A DNA stretch of 32,978 nucleotides, taken from NCBI GenBank assembly GCA_016841875.1, contig JAENYG010000031.1:1-32978 (forward strand), in the 5' to 3' direction. Positions 32,220 to 32,978 of the stretch are shown here, piece after piece (the first letter of the stretch is position 1; every line of letters starts with the position of its first letter). The position numbers and the translations under genes were made by a program. The stretch comes from Syntrophomonas sp. GTDB lineage: Bacteria; Bacillota; Syntrophomonadia; Syntrophomonadales; Syntrophomonadaceae. The notes beneath the pieces are model-generated. The model did no database searches, had not been told where the DNA came from, and saw only the letters and a program-made list of their open reading frames with translations.

Positions 32220-32361
32220 CGAGGGCTGCCGTAGCGCCAACAGCCTACCACTGAGCCCACCCAGTCTAAAGGGTAAAGGCTAAAGCCCCGGAGCTACCGC
32301 CCCGGCCCTTTACACTGGGACCCCGGGCTCGTGGTTATCGGCAGCTGGAGGCAGGCCCTCG
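32220..32361. ncRNA. GC-rich structured element, class unknown
   Basis: Five nested helices cover 142 nt: CGAGGGC/GCCCTCG (32220-26 / 32355-61), GCTGCCG/CGGCAGC (32225-31 / 32339-45; it shares two nt with the first), ACCAC plus GAGCCC with GGGCTC plus GTGGT (32247-58 / 32325-35), CCCAGT/ACTGGG (32260-65 / 32314-19) and GTAAAGG/CCTTTAC (32273-79 / 32307-13), with a small terminal hairpin CGG-AGCTA-CCG. Its GC content is far above that of the flanks. It may be a noncoding RNA, a cis-acting leader of the minus-strand 74-residue gene, or a DNA structure. I could not match it to a known family; comparison with Rfam is needed. Confidence 0.6.
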
Positions 32362-32510
32362 GGTTTATTACTGCCATAGTTGCTCATCCACTGGCCTATT
32401 ATATATGCTCCCAATGCAGATATAGTAAGACCATAATTTTGCGCTGTATCCTGTAATTTGAATTTCATGTCCTTTTCTACCTTAATTGATACCCTCGTAT
32501 CTCTAGCGAT
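32310..32510 (-). CDS. Ribbon-helix-helix protein without normal start
   Basis: A 66-codon frame on the minus strand that reads ARDTRVSIKVEKDMKFKLQD, then TAQNYGLTISALGAYIIGQW: a clear ribbon-helix-helix (Arc/CopG) fold, with strand RVSIKV for DNA contacts and two helices. AAAGGGGGT lies seven nt before the point where the start codon should be, but the codon there (32508-32510) is ATC, not ATG/GTG/TTG, and upstream in frame there is a stop with no start between. The next ATG, at 32468, would remove the DNA-contacting strand. Either AUC is used, or the start has been lost. The C-terminal Pro-rich tail (PEGLPPAADNHEPGVPV) is encoded in the structured element. Such proteins often regulate plasmid-type or toxin-antitoxin genes. 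Confidence 0.6.
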   Translation of the reverse strand: MARDTRVSIKVEKDMKFKLQDTAQNYGLTISALGAYIIGQWMSNYGSNKPEGLPPAADNHEPGVPV

Positions 32511-32978
32511 AAAATAACCCCCTTTCTGGTTAAAATTATTATCAAGTTCATCTCAAGCTTTATTCATAATTTACCAGATGGTCAATAATTGTCAAATAAA
32601 ATTTGCTTTTAGCGTTACCTGGCACCACAGTTAAGCATAATACCCATTTTACGACCGGGCTGAAGCCCAATCCTAAAACAGGAACATTATGTAAACTTGA
32701 AGAAAAACAGGGGGAGTACCTGGGTTTATTATATTCCCCTCTGTTGAACTTTCTTATCGAAATTTATCTGGTGAGTTTTTTGGTTGGATTCCTATGCTGA
32801 TTGCTGATTGAATTCGATATGCACTTGTTATGACTGTTTATATATAATGAATGATCTTAATAGATTGTTTGGATATGTCTTTAAATGTGTCTGCTGATTA
32901 TATGAGCTCAGTTTATAAACCTGGTGTAACCGTTAAACTAAAATGGACAGAAAACAACAAATAAGAATGAACAGCATT
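32511..32978. other. Gene-poor end of the window
   Basis: No supported gene. It contains repeat copy 2 (32682-32699), a short palindrome GGGCTGAAGCCC at 32657-32668, and a hairpin AACAGGGGGA / TCCCCTCTGTT (32706-32745). Open frames here (for example 32603-32800 and about 32851-32964) lack ribosome sites and resemble no family known to me. Confidence 0.6.
32682..32699. repeat. 18-bp direct repeat, copy 2
   Basis: Exact second copy of GAACATTATGTAAACTTG; see 31550-31567. It lies just after the palindrome GGGCTGAAGCCC, a combination that would fit an insertion-sequence end, though no transposase remains. Confidence 0.6.

Noticed and set aside
32220..32361. T-box or other named riboswitch
   Set aside because: A GGGTGG-like string is present on the minus strand, but no specifier loop, antiterminator or aminoacyl-tRNA or amino-acid gene follows; a named class is not supported.
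32603..32800. 65-codon frame near the window end
   Set aside because: It begins with a non-ATG codon, has no ribosome site and crosses the repeat, palindrome and hairpin; no family resemblance.
32851..32964. 37-codon frame at the end of the window
   Set aside because: No ribosome site and too short to judge; may be chance in AT-rich DNA.
1..32978. CRISPR array
   Set aside because: No regularly spaced direct repeats were seen anywhere; the only repeats are the pairs and paralogues listed.

Overview
The window looks like chromosomal DNA from a spore-forming, strictly anaerobic Firmicute of the Syntrophomonas type. This rests on gene content: endospore coat-type YheC/YheD ATP-grasp proteins, candidate sigma-H promoters, a futalosine-route menaquinone operon in a low-to-mid GC Gram-positive background, strong AGGAGG ribosome sites with frequent TTG/GTG starts, and a 3-hydroxyacyl-CoA dehydrogenase of beta-oxidation type. 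The genus is an inference; no marker gene such as 16S rRNA is present.

Layout. 1-900: a tRNA-Trp with its promoter and a small PAS protein, both on the minus strand. 0.9-4.05 kb: D-Ala-D-Ala ligase, a small unknown gene and an ABC-class stand-alone ATPase. 4.1-8.1 kb: mqnE, mqnA and mqnC in one tight operon, then a REP-like long inverted repeat and a nucleoside phosphorylase-family gene that could supply the missing nucleoside-cleavage step. 8.2-11.6 kb: a UPF0182 membrane protein and an SGNH hydrolase. 11.6-13.2 kb (minus): a PP-loop tRNA-thiolation-type enzyme paired with a DUF523/TudS-type Fe-S desulfidase. 13.3-16.0 kb: two tandem YheC/YheD ATP-grasp ligases. 16.2-23.7 kb: HtrA protease, phosphofructokinase, hydroxyacyl-CoA dehydrogenase, a membrane protein, an unknown helical protein (minus), a YchF-like ATPase and TrkA. 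23.9-26.9 kb: a third YheC/YheD ligase overlapping a carboxylate-amine ligase (COOH-NH2 ligase type 2, glutamine-synthetase-like fold). 26.9-30.0 kb (minus): three tandem exported AstE/AspA-type zinc amidohydrolases, each behind the same sigma-H-like promoter. 30.0-31.5 kb: a DUF503 protein and a LysR regulator with a clear operator. 31.5-33.0 kb: a gene-poor, repeat- and hairpin-rich accessory tail with a small unknown protein, a ribbon-helix-helix protein that lacks a normal start codon, and a striking GC-rich structured element of about 140 nt.

The best candidate for an undescribed system is the combination of three YheC/YheD ATP-grasp ligases, one amidoligase with a Ser/Arg/Asn-rich tail, and three secreted zinc amidohydrolases. 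Read together they suggest that peptide or amide bonds are built inside the cell, perhaps on the spore surface, and that related bonds are cut outside it, with the hydrolases switched on at entry into sporulation. The components belong to known families; the substrate and the pairing are inference. Secondary candidates are the structured element at 32.2-32.4 kb and the tRNA-thiolase/desulfidase pair.
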